The notes: a model not told the origin generated them from the letters alone. DNA of 64,000 nt from Nilaparvata lugens (GCF_014356525.2 NC_052511.1:50731607-50795606), one strand, 5' to 3'; numbered from the stretch's first letter, positions 1 through 10,811 are shown. Made by a program: numbers and translations.

Positions 1-125
1 ACCGAAACCGGTCTTTCTAAGTACCAATAAATCTGTGGTCTTTGGCAATATCTTAGTCTTTCTCATTTAATATGAATAATTACCACAATATCAACTTCTC
101 AACTAAACAAGAAGTAATATTACAT
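1..125 (-). repeat. Foldback element F1, fragment at window edge
   Basis: The core ACCGAAACCGGTCTTTCTA, an AATAAATC...GTGGT stretch and the tail AATTACCACAATATCAACTTC recur at 12203-12395, 25207-25455 and 45499-45625. This copy is cut by the window start, so only one arm is seen. No coding capacity. Confidence 0.75.
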
Positions 126-162
126 CAATAAACCTGTATCAGCTATCGTCTATAGAAGGCAT

Positions 163-315
163 TTTTACTTTCCTTGCCCTATTACCATAGGTCAGGAAAG
201 TATTGCTTTCCGAAAAAAATTAAGGTACCCCAATTTCTGAATTTCTATACGTTTCAAGGTCCCATGAGTCGAAAAAAGTGGTTTCTGGGTATTGGTCTAT
301 AATTATATATGTGTG

Positions 316-389
<74 letters not shown>

Positions 390-1026
390 TGTGGAGGGTG
401 GGGGGTGTATGAGTGTATGTGCGTCTGTGTACACTATATCTCCCACGATATCTCATCTCCCACGAACAATTTCGATCAAATGTAATCCAAGATAGCGGCT
501 AAAATGGCGAAAATGTTGTCAAAAACAGGGTTTTTCGCGATTTTCTCGAAAATGGCTCCAACGATTTTGATCAAATTTAAAACTGGAATAGTCATGATAA
601 GCTCAATCAACTGCAACAAGTCCTATATCTGTAAAAATTTCAAGAGCTCCGCCCCATCTATGCAAAGTCTGATCTTAGATTTCCAATTATCAGGTCTCAG
701 ATATAATTTAAACAAAAAATTTCTAGTGGAAACGATTGAGCATGGACATCTCTTCAATAAATGAATGTTCAGTAACATTTTCACCCAAAATTGAAAATAG
801 CTTGAAATTTGCGAAATGTAATTATTCAATTGCAAACTGTTGGCACTGTTGATTCTATTAAATCATTCACTATAAAGAGATAGCAGATCTCATGTGTATC
901 CAGCATTATTGACCTGTCACCAGCTGGCTCAGATCTTTGACTTGAGATGCGCGTTTACACTAGCGTCAGGTGATCAATTTTCATAAAGGGAAGGAAAGTT
1001 GTGTGAGTGCGCCACACCAGATTTTT
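163..1026 (+). repeat. R1 interspersed repeat, full-length copy
   Basis: An ~860-bp non-coding repeat that begins ACTTTCCTTGCCCTATTACC and ends GGAAAGTTGTGTGAGTGCGC-CACACCAG. The start and end share a short inverted motif (ACTTTCCTTGCC against GGnAAGGAAAGT), so it may be a non-autonomous DNA transposon, but no target duplication is clear. A second near-complete copy lies at 22082-22898, a reverse copy with a different middle at 6963-7722, and a fragment at 53368-53490. It holds a TG microsatellite at a fixed internal position. Open frames inside it are not conserved between copies. Confidence 0.8.
311..386 (+). repeat. (TG)n microsatellite inside R1
   Basis: About 75 bp of almost uninterrupted TG, with one GGTG interruption. 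The same internal position in the other R1 copies also carries TG or CA repeats of other lengths (22225-22252 and, on the opposite strand, 7557-7592). Confidence 0.95.
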
Positions 1027-1244
1027 CATTTTAGGAGTATTTAATGTGGAAATGTTCCATTTTAGAAACAACTTCCCTTCAAAAATAATTGAAATCATCA
1101 ATGAAGATAATAACTCCGACTTCCTCGAGTGTATAACTTTTATCAAACAAGGGAAGTTTCTCAATTAGGGGACGAAAACATGATGGTACAACGGACAATT
1201 CAACGTTGAAATTCATTTGCAGATCTCCTTTCATTAGCTCAGTG

Positions 1245-1344
1245 NNNNNNNNNNNNNNNNNNNNNNNNNNNNNNNNNNNNNNNNNNNNNNNNNNNNNNNN
1301 NNNNNNNNNNNNNNNNNNNNNNNNNNNNNNNNNNNNNNNNNNNN
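1245..1344. other. Assembly gap (100 N)
   Basis: Exactly 100 consecutive N, the conventional placeholder for a gap of unknown length. Real distance across it is unknown. The flanking 1027-1244 has no recognisable feature. Confidence 0.99.
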
Positions 1345-1396
1345 ACCGGGATGAGAATAATACTTGGACCCGTTTTCACTTATTTCATATATTATA

Positions 1397-1950
1397 CAGA
1401 GTGATTCTTAATTATGGTAAAATAATTTAATACGTGATAGTAGAGGTAAAAATAAGAAAAAAAATTCCTATAAACATATGTCCATAAACGCTTCATTAAC
1501 GAGCTATATACAGGGTGAAAGTTTTCGCCCGGAATTCAGTTCCTCTGGTGAAATACACCGATGCTGAATTGTTTGGGGACTAGTTTTTGAAAAACTTATG
1601 TTGGATTCATATGGGAAAAATATCTTAAAAATTGTATAAAATTGGTCTGGAAGCATTAGTGTGAGTAGTTTTTGAGGAAAAAGTTGAAATATGCAAAAAA
1701 TCTAAGTAGAAAAACACAGATTTCTACGTTTGATGCCCAATAACTTTCTTCAATGACCAGTAAACAAATAACTTCTCGCAATAAAAATTGTAGATAATTT
1801 GATTCTGAAGAAAATTATGTGAGCAGTGTGAACTAAATTTCAACGAAAGTTGAATAAATGTATTCTTATGTAGTAAATTACACCACAAAATTTGCTGTTT
1901 TTGAGGAGAGAACTAATAACTCATAAGTTTTAGTAGCTGATGCAAATAAA
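1397..1950 (+). repeat. Left terminal inverted repeat of the mariner-type element
   Basis: Mirrors 3353-3902 on the other strand. Matching blocks in order include AATACGTGATAGTAGAGGTA, CATAAACGCTTCATTA, GAATTCAGTTCCTCTGGTG and AACTTTCTTCAATGACCAGT. At ~550 bp it is far longer than the ~30-bp ends of typical mariners. Confidence 0.85.
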
Positions 1951-2014
1951 ATATTCGGTTTTTTCATGAAAAGTTTTATTCTTATATAAAAGTAACATAT
2001 CTAATGACATTAAC

Positions 2015-3117
2015 TTATAACTGATAAGACTGACTATAAGACTGAAGATGATTCCCAAGGTGACCCCCGTTGTTTTGAATGCATGTGTTCAGACGTCTTC
2101 TCATCGATTGTCGGACCGTTTCAAATATTCCAGGAGTCTGCTTTATCATATCAATTCCGTTCAAAATCCTTAATCGGAGTTCTTCAATGGTATTAATCGA
2201 AGTATTGTATACTAAGGTTTTCAAGTGTCCCCAAAGATAAAAATCCAAAGGATTTATGACTGGTGACCTAGCTGGCCATGGTACTGGCCCACCTCGGCCT
2301 ATCCATTGATTTGGAAAGCTGTGATTCAGGTGTTCACGAACAGCAACACTAAGTGTGCTGGAGCTCCATCATGCATAACCCAATGTTTTGTGCCCTGAAG
2401 AGGTACATCTTCAAGTAAGATGAATATCTCTTTCTCAAAAATTTTAGGTAGATTATGCCATTAAGCCTGGAGGAAGCTCGAACAGAAGTAGATGATCTCT
2501 TATTATTCCTGCCCAAATGTTTACTGAAAACTGATGTTGTGGACGATTAGGATTGATGGCATGAGGATTCTCATCTGCCCAAATATGTTGGTTGTGGACG
2601 TTAACGATCTGTTCTTGTGAAGTGTGCCTCGTCGGTAAATAAAACGGTTGTTAAAAATTTGTGTAAACAAGTTTTACTAAAAACCATTGGCAATACCAGC
2701 GGGGCACGGGGATACAGTCTCGTGGCAATAGTGTATGAACTTTCTGGAGGTGGTATGGATGTAATTGTTGCTCTTTTAGTATCCTCCAATAATAGATTGA
2801 TTGAATTAAACTGCACTAACATTTCTCTAGTGCTTTTCTCTGGATGTTCATAAATTTCATTAAGAGCTTGTTCTTCTAACTCAACAGTCATAGTAGATCG
2901 GGGTCTGCCTGCATAAATGTGCTCTTTGGATATCAAGAACCTATTTCAGACAGACGTTGATGAATAGTGTCAAAAACCTTGAACTTGGACATACTCGGTT
3001 AGGAAAGTTCTCTTGATACAAACGTCTTGCTTCAGTACTATTACAGTGTATGTCCCATTCCTACATTGATGCATGTCAGCTAATTCGGAGTATGAATAAT
3101 CTAGAATTACCTGCCAT
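2015..3117 (-). pseudogene. mariner-family transposase (DDD type), frameshifted
   Basis: Minus-strand translation in three frames recovers a transposase in the right order. The N-terminal part has a DUF4817-like helix-turn-helix stretch (SELADMHQC, then RLYQENFPNR, then VFDTIHQRLSEIG), each piece in another frame. The first catalytic Asp lies in VLFTDEAHFTR (~2615-2645). It is followed by IWADENPHAINPNRPQ, the second Asp in MHDGAPAH (~2365), and the last in SPVINPLDFYLWGHLK (~2240), then a 70-residue tail ending at 2015. If the frameshift near 2350 is bridged by one base, about 41 residues separate the second and third Asp, which would suit the DD41D (rosa-like) group. At least four frame breaks and a stop after the first Asp block make it non-functional. 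The DDD assignment is strong; the subfamily is inference. Confidence 0.85.
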
Positions 3118-3352
3118 TTTTTTTAAAAGTTAACACTTAACACAGAGCAAAGTGAAATGGTAACAAATAACTGGTTAATAGATTAACAAAACAGGTGCGG
3201 TTACAGTAGGCCTAACTTACAGTTTGTTGTTTTGTTCAACAGTGAGCTAAAATATTTCTGAAAATAATTTCAGCTGATGATTTCTTTTAAATATTTTCTT
3301 TTAAAAACAATAAATCAGCTGTTTTGGAACAGCTGTTATTGAAATCCATGTT

Positions 3353-3902
3353 TTATTTGCAATCAGCTACAACCTATGAGTTATTAGTTCTCTCCTCATA
3401 AAACAACAAATTTTTGTGGTGTGATGTACTACATAAGAATACATTTTATCCAACTTTTATTAGAATTTAGTTCACACAGCTTACATAATTCTTTTCAGAA
3501 TTAAATTCTCTACAATTTTTATTGCAAAAAATTATTTGTTTACTGGTCGTTGAAGAAAGTTATTGGGCATCAAACGTAGAGGTCTGTGTTTTCCTACTTA
3601 GATTTTTTGCATATTTCAACTTTTTTCTCAAAGAACTACTCACACTACAGCTTCCAGACTAGTTTTATTCAATTTTTCAGATATTTTTCCATATGAATCC
3701 AACATAAGTTTTTCATAAACTAGTCCCCAAACAATTCAGTATCGGTGTATTTCACCAGAGGAACTGAATTCCGGGCGAAATCTTTCTTCCTGTATAGCTC
3801 GTAATGAAGCGTTTATGGATGTATGTTTATTAGAACTTTTTTCTTAATTTTACCTCTACTATCACGTATTAAATCATTTCAACATAATTATGAATTACCC
3901 TG
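3353..3902 (-). repeat. Right terminal inverted repeat of the mariner-type element
   Basis: Inverted partner of 1397-1950, with scattered substitutions and small indels between arms, so the insertion is not recent. Outer end reads ...ACCCTG followed by TA. Confidence 0.85.
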
Positions 3903-3909
3903 TATAATA

Positions 3910-4170
3910 ATTATTTTGAACGAAAATCCCAATTAATGCTGTAAATTCCCCGAAGATAACAGCTGGGTGGAAATTCGATGATATTGTACTAGTATATTAG
4001 CTCTCATCGAATTTCCATCTAGCTGTCACCCTGTTGTCAATATTTGCAATAGCAGAAGTCTTCGGGTGATTACAGCATTTACTTGGGATTTTCGTTTGAT
4101 AATATTATTCATCAATTAGCATTTGAGCAATGCACTTCCAGTTTCCTTCATCTTATATATTATTCATCTA
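3910..4170. repeat. SINE A 3' parts as an inverted pair
   Basis: 3912-3990 reads GAACGAAAATCCC...CCCCGAAGA, the reverse of the SINE A 3' region. 3998-4165 carries CATCGAATTTCCATCTAGCT through GATTACAGCATTTA forward. Both lack the tRNA-like head. The pair abuts the mariner-type element's right end. Confidence 0.7.
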
Positions 4171-4735
4171 TTTTAATTATATCCTTCTATATCGATATGA
4201 TAATGAAATATTGATTTAGAATAATAATGATGATTTCTATCTAAAATATATCATATTCCTTAAGAAAATAATGTACTTTTCCATTATCTAATAATACATT
4301 TTCATCATATTATCAATAATACGTAATATTTTGGTACCTTGTTATCATAATTATGTCTACATTTTCTACAAGCACTTTGGTAACAATGAAAATGATAGAT
4401 AATTATAATTATGATAATATTATATATTAATTAGCATTTGAATAAATGCATCTTCTATTAATTCCATCTGTAAAAATGATAGAGATATCTGTTCTGACTT
4501 ATGGCAGACTAGGATAACAAATCAATGTTAATCAAGTGCTGACTCTATAACCTAGATCTCAACATAGTTCAATCTTCAAAGCCCCTGTACAATCTGCTAT
4601 CCTGAGACTAATACAATCTAACATATACCATCTCAAAATAACTCTCTGTAATAAATAGAAGAAAAAACTTCCTTATCTCTGACGCAGTGCTTGCATATCT
4701 GCAATATAAACTCAGGTGGAATTTGACGTTGTCAT
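4171..4735. other. AT-rich stretch, nothing recognised
   Basis: Very AT-rich with many ATAAT/ATTAT words. No frame, tRNA or repeat shared with the rest of the window was seen. Confidence 0.5.
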
Positions 4736-5335
4736 TTCATTCCCTCCACAATTCCTTCTCTTTCTATCTCTCTCATTCTCTGTCTCACATACACAGTTTC
4801 TCTTCCTCGCTCTTTTTTTCTCTCTCTCTTATGCTGCTTACGTCAAAAACAAATTCAGCGAGATATTCAAGTGCATACTAAGATCTGAAGGAACAAGGTC
4901 TGCTTGTGTTTATCTAGGTTTATGGTTAGTATCTTCTACCTTTCCTAGCATCTTCTTCTCTTTTTACTACTTCTCCTACTGATTCTTCGCCACCTTTTCC
5001 TCCTTCTTCTCCTCCTTCCCCACCTTCGCCACCTTCTACTCCTTCTCCTCCCCTCCTCCTTCTCCTCCTTCTCATCCTTCTCCTCCTTCTCCTTCTTCTC
5101 CTCCTTCCCCACCTTCGCCACCTTCTACTCCTCATCCTCTCTCCTTCTCCTCTTCTCCTCCTTCTCATCCTTCTCCTCCTTCTCCTCCTTCTCCTCCATC
5201 TCCTCCTTCTCCTCCTTCTCCTCCTTCTCCTCCTTCTCCTCCGTCGCTCCTTCTCCTCCTTCTTCTCCTTTTCCTCGTCCTTCTCCTCACAACCTCCACG
5301 TCTCCTTTCATCTCCACGGTTACTTCCACTCCTTC
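4736..5335 (-). repeat. Pyrimidine-rich low-complexity tract (CTCCTT units)
   Basis: CT runs (4748-4830), then CCTTCTCCT-type units from 4960. A segment CCCCACCTTCGCCACCTTCT occurs twice (near 5016 and 5107), showing local duplication. Arg/Glu-rich minus-strand frames here are readings of the repeat, not genes. Confidence 0.9.
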
Positions 5336-5710
5336 TTCTTTCTCAACCATCCTTATTTTTCCGCACACTATACTGTGTCTGCAGCGTTTTACTGCTTAAT
5401 AAACCTCGGTCGTTTGCTTTTCACGATTTTATTCGGATTTATTGCCGATAAAGCGACGCCATTTTGCTTTTCCACACCACCGGATCAGATTGCTAGATTT
5501 TCCGACGACCTGATCACGCTTTTGATTTTCCCGTGTCGGGAAATCGCGATACAGTCCTGGGAAATTGTAGGTACTTCGTTTCAGTGTGATTTTTCATGCA
5601 AGCTCACCTAGATAGTATGGTTTCTCAGTCTTTTCGCAGATTGTGAAATAAGAGCAAAGATGAATAGTACAACACATCGCGGGATGCATACAGGGATGCC
5701 CAGAATATTT
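5336..5710. other. Single-copy GC-richer island, function unknown
   Basis: Less AT-rich and less repetitive than its surroundings, with CpGs and words such as GATAAAGCGACGCC. A 78-codon plus-strand frame (5375-5611) runs through it and meets a possible splice donor (GTAG/GTACTT near 5570). I do not recognise the peptide. It could be an exon, a regulatory island, or unique intronic DNA. Confidence 0.25.
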
Positions 5711-5714
5711 ATTT

Positions 5715-5972
5715 ATTCAATTATTATTTAACGAACATCCTAAATAAATGCTGTAAATCACCCCGAAGACTTCTGCTAATGCAGACATCGACAACAGGGT
5801 TAACAGCTAGATGGAAATTCAATGAGAACTACTATCCAAAAATTAATTTTCCAGCCCGGGAATCGAACCTGGTACCTCCCAATTGCTAGTCAGGAATGCT
5901 TACCCTTACACCAAACTGACAATCTCTGGATAGCAGCGCTCATTTTATACGAAGCCATAGCGGCCAACCAGT
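5715..5972 (-). mobile_element. tRNA-derived SINE A, near-complete, reverse
   Basis: On the minus strand the order is GCCGCTATGGCTTCGTATAA, a polymerase III A-box-like TTTGGTGTAAGGGTAAGC, the B box GGTTCGATTCC, the body CATTGAATTTCCATCTAGCT, and the 3' part GGTGATTTACAGCATTTA. Known: internal A and B boxes are the split Pol III promoter of tRNA-derived SINEs. The extra segment 5973-6007 is the 3' tail of a neighbouring copy. Confidence 0.8.
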
Positions 5973-6008
5973 TTACAGATGGAATTAAATAGACAATGCA
6001 TTTAATTT

Positions 6009-6206
6009 CAGCTGGCAAATGATTTTTGGATAGTAGTTCTCATCGAATTTCCATCTAGCTGTTAACCCTGTTGTCAATGTCTGCAGTAGCAGAAGTCTTC
6101 GGGGTGATTTGCAGCATTTATTTAGGATTTTCGTTGAATAATAATTATATATTAATTAGCATTTGATTAAATGCTTTGTCTATTCAATTCCATCTGTAAA
6201 TTTATT
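6009..6206 (+). mobile_element. SINE A, 5'-truncated
   Basis: Starts within the tRNA-like end (GCTGGCAAATGATTTTTGG) and runs through to TTCCATCTGTAAAT. It faces the reverse copy just upstream, giving an inverted pair. Confidence 0.8.
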
Positions 6207-6399
6207 TATTTATTCAAAGTCAATGGTCAGAAGTTATTGGAAGTAACTGAGAAATTAAGAAAAAGAGCTAAGAGTGAAGGAGGGTGTGAATAGAGATGGA
6301 AGGAAGAGAATAGTTGGAATTTGAGGAGAAGATACGTATATCTAGAAAGAAAATAGAAGAACAACAAGAAAAAGAAGGAAGGAGGAGAAGAAAAAGTAT

Positions 6400-6480
6400 T
6401 ATTTAGGATTTTCGTTCAATAATAATTATATATTAATTAGCATTTTAATAAATGCATTCTCTATTTAGATCCATCTGTAA
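6400..6480 (+). mobile_element. SINE A 3' tail joined head-to-tail to next copy
   Basis: ATTTAGGATTTTCGTTCAAT through CCATCTGTAA, directly followed by the head of the next SINE A at 6481, so the two form a tail-to-head dimer. Confidence 0.75.
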
Positions 6481-6790
6481 CTGGTTGGCCGCTATGGCTT
6501 CGTATAAAATGAGCGCTGCTATCCTGAGATTGTCAGTTTGGTGTGATGGCAACCATTCCTGACTAGCAATTGGGTGGTATCGGTTCGATTCCCGGGCTGG
6601 CAACTAATTTTTGGATAGTAGTTCTCATCGAATTTCCATCTAGCTGTTAGCCCTGTTGTCAATGTCTGCAGTAGCAGAAATCTTCGGGGTGATTTACAGC
6701 ATTTATTTAGGATTTTCGTTGAATTATAATTATATTATATTAATTAGCATTTGATTAAATGCTTTGTCTATTTGATTCCATCTGTAAATT
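6481..6790 (+). mobile_element. SINE A, essentially complete
   Basis: Runs from GGTTGGCCGCTATGGCTT through an A-box-like TTTGGTGTGATGGCAACC (mutated), B box GGTTCGATTCC, GCTGGCAACTAATTTTTGG, to CCATCTGTAAAT. About 310 bp, a normal SINE length. Confidence 0.82.
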
Positions 6791-6962
6791 TGTTTATTTA
6801 TTCGAAGTCAATGGTCAGAAGTTATTGGAAGTAACTGAGAAATTAAGAAAGAGAGCTGAGAGTGAAAGAGGGTGAGAATAGAGATGAAAGGAGAGGAGAA
6901 TGAGTTGGAATTTGAGGAGAAGATACGTATATGTAGAAAGGAAATAGAAGAACAACAAGAAA

Positions 6963-7722
6963 AATCTGGTGTGGTACACTCACACAACTTTCCTTGCTCA
7001 TTGAACTGTAAGCCTCATTCTCAAACGAGAATAATTTAGGGGAATAACATAATGACGATTGGCGGCAACATATTTGGAACTACGATCAGACTTCTATATA
7101 TGTGTATATATATTATTTTCAGAGTACTTTCTCCTTTGTGTAAATTGTGTAATTCGATGATTTTTTCAAAAGTCGTCAAAACAGCTGTTCTTGATGAAAT
7201 ATCTCGACTATGTGTTCTTTTTATGAACTGCTCTACCTACCCACCTCATGCACGGGACGAGGTTACAAAGTCCATTCCTCAAGGATGGGGTGGACCCCCC
7301 ATTAGTTTCCCAGAAAGGAGACTCATGCCAGTTGATAGAGCTGATAAATAACTATACGGGTATGAATTTGAAAAAATCGGTCTAGTAATTTTTGAGAAAA
7401 TCGTGAAAAACATGGTTTTTTAGTAATTATCCACCATTTTTGAATTCAATTCCATTGAATTTTCTTATTGTCGGATCCTTATGGTATAAGGACCTTAAGT
7501 TTGGAATTACAGTCAATCGGTTGATTAGGAATGGAGTTATCGTGTTCACAGACATACACACATACACACATACACACACACACACACACACAGACCAACG
7601 CCCAAATATCATGTTTTTGTACTCAGGGGACCTTGAAACGTATGGAAAACTTGAAATTGGGGTACGTTAATTTTTTTGGAAAGCAATACTTTCCTTACCT
7701 ATGATAATAGGGCAAGGAAAGT
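6963..7722 (-). repeat. R1 repeat, reverse, with replaced middle
   Basis: Ends match R1: CTGGTGTGGTACACTCACAC at the start and CCTTGAAACGTATGG to TAGGGCAAGGAAAGTAAG at the end. 7001-7350 does not match the interior of the other copies, so it is either a different subfamily or a recombinant. A 99-codon frame in the unmatched middle resembles nothing I know. Confidence 0.7.
7557..7592 (+). repeat. (CA)n microsatellite inside R1
   Basis: Short CA run at the place where the other R1 copies carry TG on the opposite strand. Confidence 0.9.
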
Positions 7723-8138
7723 AAGAAGAAGGAATGAGGAGAGGAAAAAGTAGTAGAAGAAGGGAAGGAGAAGGGAGTGGGAAAGAGAGAAAATATGGAG
7801 AAGAACAAAGAGGAAGAGAAACACTTGTGAATTATTCGAGCACACTCAGTCGAAAATAATTCCCTTAGATAAAAGTTTTCCGTGAACTCGAGTGTCGTAT
7901 TGCGCTCGAACTGAGGATACTGAGGATCAGAGGAAGGCCTGCTGACGATAGCAGATTGATTGATTGATATCGGCTCCTCTTTCCCTCATCACCACCCTCT
8001 CTCACTCTCACTCACCTCCTCGCCAACACCTCCCTCTCTTTTCCACTCATTCGTAATAATTCGCAAACTTCGGAATCCGAACGAGTTCGCGCTTGAACTG
8101 AGTTTATAATACGCAGGTCACCCCTGAGTTGTTAATGA
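7723..8138. other. Purine-rich then single-copy stretch, no gene seen
   Basis: 7723-7830 is purine-rich; 7840-8135 is more complex, with CpG-containing words such as GTGTCGTATTGCGCTCGAAC. No conserved product or repeat recognised. Confidence 0.4.
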
Positions 8139-9041
8139 GTGTCAGAATTAACAAATAGAATGGTGAAGGAGAAGGTGAAAAAGAAGAGAAAAAGAGGGGA
8201 AAGGAGTGTTGGAGTAGAGGAGGAGGAGAAGGAAGAAGATAAGGAGGAGTGTGATGAGGAAGACGATGACGAGGAGGTAGAGAAGGAGAAGGAGGAGAAG
8301 CAGAAGTGGAAGGAGAAGATGGAGAAGAAGATGTGGGAGAATATAGTGAAGAAGAAGGAGAAGAAGATGGAGGACGAGAAGAAGAAGATAAAGATGAAGA
8401 TGATGTGGGAGAAGATGGAGGAGAAGTTGTGGGAGGAGATGAAGAAGAAGAAGCTGGAGAAAATGGAGGAGGAGAGAAGATGAAGAAGAAGATGGAGAAG
8501 AAGATGTAGGAGGAGATGAAGAAGGAGAAGAAGAAAAAGAAGAAGAATGAGTTGAGGAGAAGTTGTGGGAGGAGATGAAGAAGAAGAAACTGGAGAAAAT
8601 GGAGGAGGAGAGAAGATGAAGAAGAAGATGGAGAAGAAGATTTAGGAGGATATTAAGAAGGAGAAGAAACAAGAAGAAGAGGAGGTGAAGTACGAAGTGT
8701 GGAAGTCGATGTGTTGAGGAGAAAACTGGAGAAGATGATGTAGGAGAATATTGAGAAAAAGATGGAGAATATGGTGGAGAAGAAGAATAAGATGGAGAAG
8801 AAGATGAAGGAGGAGGAGAAGAAGAAGGAAAAGAAGAAAAAGATGAAGGAGAAGGAGGTGGAGGAGGAGGAGGAGGAGGAGGAGGAGGAGGAGAATGTGA
8901 AGGAGGAAGAGGAGGAGAATGAGAAGAAGAAGGAAAAGGTGATGATGAAGAAGATAAAGGAGAAGGAGGTGGTGGAGGAGGAGGAGAAGGAGAAGGAGAA
9001 AAAGGATGCGAATTAGAAGAAAAAGAAGGATGCGAAGAAGG

Positions 9042-9074
<33 letters not shown>

Positions 9075-9430
9075 AGAAGAAAAAGTAGAAAAAGAAGAAG
9101 AATAAGAAGAAGAAAATGGAGAAGGAGATGTAATGGAGAAGAAGATGGTGTTGGAGGAGATGGTGAAGAAGATGTAGGAGGAGGAAGAAAAAGAAGATTA
9201 TGTATGTAGAGAATATGGTGAAGAAGATGTAGTGGAAGATGGAGGAGGAAAACAAGAAGAAGTCTCCTACATGATGTAGGAGAAGATGAAGAAGTTGTAG
9301 GAGGAGATGTAGGAGAACATGGAGTAGAAGATGAAGGATGATGAGGAGGGAGAGGAGGTGGAGGAGAAGAAGAAAAAGAAGAAGAGGATGATGAGAAAAA
9401 AGCAGAAGGGAATGGAAAGCAGACTTGAAG
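8139..9430 (+). repeat. 1.3-kb polypurine (GAA/GGA) tract
   Basis: The plus strand is almost all purine, built from GAAGAA, GGAGGA and AAGATG units. A ~137-bp internal duplication is visible (GTTGTGGGAGGAGATGAAGA at 8425 and 8562). Lys/Glu-rich plus-strand and Leu/Ser-rich minus-strand frames up to 285 codons are by-products of a stop-poor trinucleotide repeat. Confidence 0.92.
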
Positions 9431-9682
9431 GAGAAAGAGGGGAGTGATGAGAAGGAGAGGGTGATAACTCTGGGAAACTTGTCGGCAGAATATTTCCATT
9501 GGAAAGGAGTCGTAGAGTGGAATTATTTAATACAGTGCGCTCTCCTTTGTGAAATTGTAGAGACTTTGCAATTGAAGCTTGTTCAGTATCAGGCTCAAAT
9601 GATGAATAAATGAAGCTGAAATTTTTCTTTGCTTCAAATTTCGCTTTTCATTTGATCTTAGAGTGATCTTATTGACAGAGAG
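9431..9682. other. Unassigned spacer
   Basis: No gene. A segment with GAAGCTGAAATTTTTCTTTG (9613) is weakly echoed beyond the next element at 10626 (GAAGCTGGATTTTTCTGTG), which may reflect a duplicated flank. Confidence 0.35.
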
Positions 9683-10562
9683 ATAATGGCCCATATAAAT
9701 AAAGTTGAGCATTTGCTTACTTCTAAAATATGGAGCATTGCTTCATTTTCTATGATTAACGTGAGCAAAAACTTTGCTCATGCTCATCAAAAAAATAGTT
9801 CGAGCCTTTGCTCAAAAGTAAAAGCTTTTGCTCAAAATTGTATGAATAAACTAGAGCATTTGCTCAACTTTTGAAGCAAATGCTTCAAAGAAGGTGAGTC
9901 TAGTGTAGAGCAGCTTATCACCTTTTGCTCATAGTAAAATGGCTAATTCGTATGAGGAAGAGGAAACTATACCAGATACGATCACAACCAATAGTTGAGA
10001 ACTATAAAACTCTTTTTAGATTCAACCATGATATATATCACCATTATCCCTACAAAATAATAAATACAAAAGATAGTTTTACCTGTTATAAAGATAGCCA
10101 TCACAAAATAGGAAATAGACATTTAAGGAGATGAGAGTGTAGACGATTATAAGAAGGCTGTTATAAGAAATAAGATTATGCTGAAGATTATTATAGAGAT
10201 GACATTTTTCCACGCTATTATTTCAAAATTCTAAACTCAACTAACCTAAAACTCTATTCATAAATAGAAAACAGAGCAGACGACGCAAGCACAAGCGGTG
10301 CACCTTACTTGTGTATTTAGCGCTTCCGTGGGCTATAAAAACAAATTAAGGCTACAAAAGCGAATCACCAGATGAAAAATCTCTGAAATTCGTGAGCATT
10401 CGCTCCAGAGTTCAGGAGCATAAGGTAAGAGTATAAGGTAAAGCTTAGTCATATAAAAATGAGCAAATGCTTTTGCTTCTACTTTTGCTCATGACCAAAA
10501 CCTTATGCTCCATGCTCTTGCTCATAAGCATTTGCTCTGGTTTTATTCATATGGGCCATTAT
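9683..10562 (+). mobile_element. TIR element T2 (~880 bp, non-autonomous)
   Basis: Left end ATAATGGCCCATATAAATAA and right end TTATTCATATGGGCCATTAT are inverted repeats. Subterminal regions on both sides are full of GAGCAAATGC / GCATTTGCTC words in opposing orientation, as often found where transposase binds. No transposase frame. Superfamily not determined. Confidence 0.75.
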
Positions 10563-10811
10563 ATAGCCTACTATTGATCCGAGAGCTTGAGATACCATTT
10601 TGGTTGTTTTGTAATATCAGATCAATGAAGCTGGATTTTTCTGTGATTCAAATTTTGACGTTTATTTGAGAGTTATACAGTACTATTGGAAGAGAGATAA
10701 AGTATCGATTAAATGAGACATTTGAATACTTTCTTAATACTAAATTCTATTTCAGTTCTATCTCTAATGTTATTGATATTGTGAGATCAATTCGAGTTCA
10801 TTTATCAGTCA
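10563..10811. other. Unassigned spacer
   Basis: No gene or shared repeat beyond the weak flank echo noted at 9431-9682. Confidence 0.4.

Larger units (their letters stand above)
1397..3902 (-). mobile_element. mariner-type DNA transposon with long terminal inverted repeats, decayed
   Basis: A ~2.5-kb element. Its ends are CAGAGTGATTCTTAATTATG on the left and, read inward from the right, CAGGGTAATTCATAATTATG. A TA dinucleotide flanks each side (1395-1396, 3903-3904), the Tc1/mariner target site. The inverted repeats are about 550 bp per arm (1397-1950 and 3353-3902) and match along most of their length, including the block CCGGGCGAAA near 1530 and 3770. The interior carries a minus-strand transposase pseudogene. 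Known for the superfamily: cut-and-paste insertion at TA. Inferred: non-autonomous today because of frameshifts. Confidence 0.88.
6009..6965 (+). repeat. Direct duplication of SINE A plus flank (period ~585 bp)
   Basis: The SINE 3' part and following flank at 6009-6395 (AGTCAATGGTCAGAAGTTAT, then AGATACGTATAT, AACAACAAGAAAAA) recur in the same order at 6597-6965. Shared non-SINE flank means this is a local duplication, not two insertions. Confidence 0.8.

Noticed and set aside
5375..5611. 78-codon frame with a hydrophobic N-terminus, as a gene
   Set aside because: No family recognised and no second exon or splice acceptor nearby; kept only as an unassigned island.
7052..7351. 99-codon frame with a Pro/Gly-rich end
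   Set aside because: It lies within an R1-type repeat and shows no domain; likely repeat-borne chance.
8642..9499. 285-codon minus-strand frame
   Set aside because: Product of the polypurine tract; GAA-type repeats on the plus strand rarely give stops in the complement.
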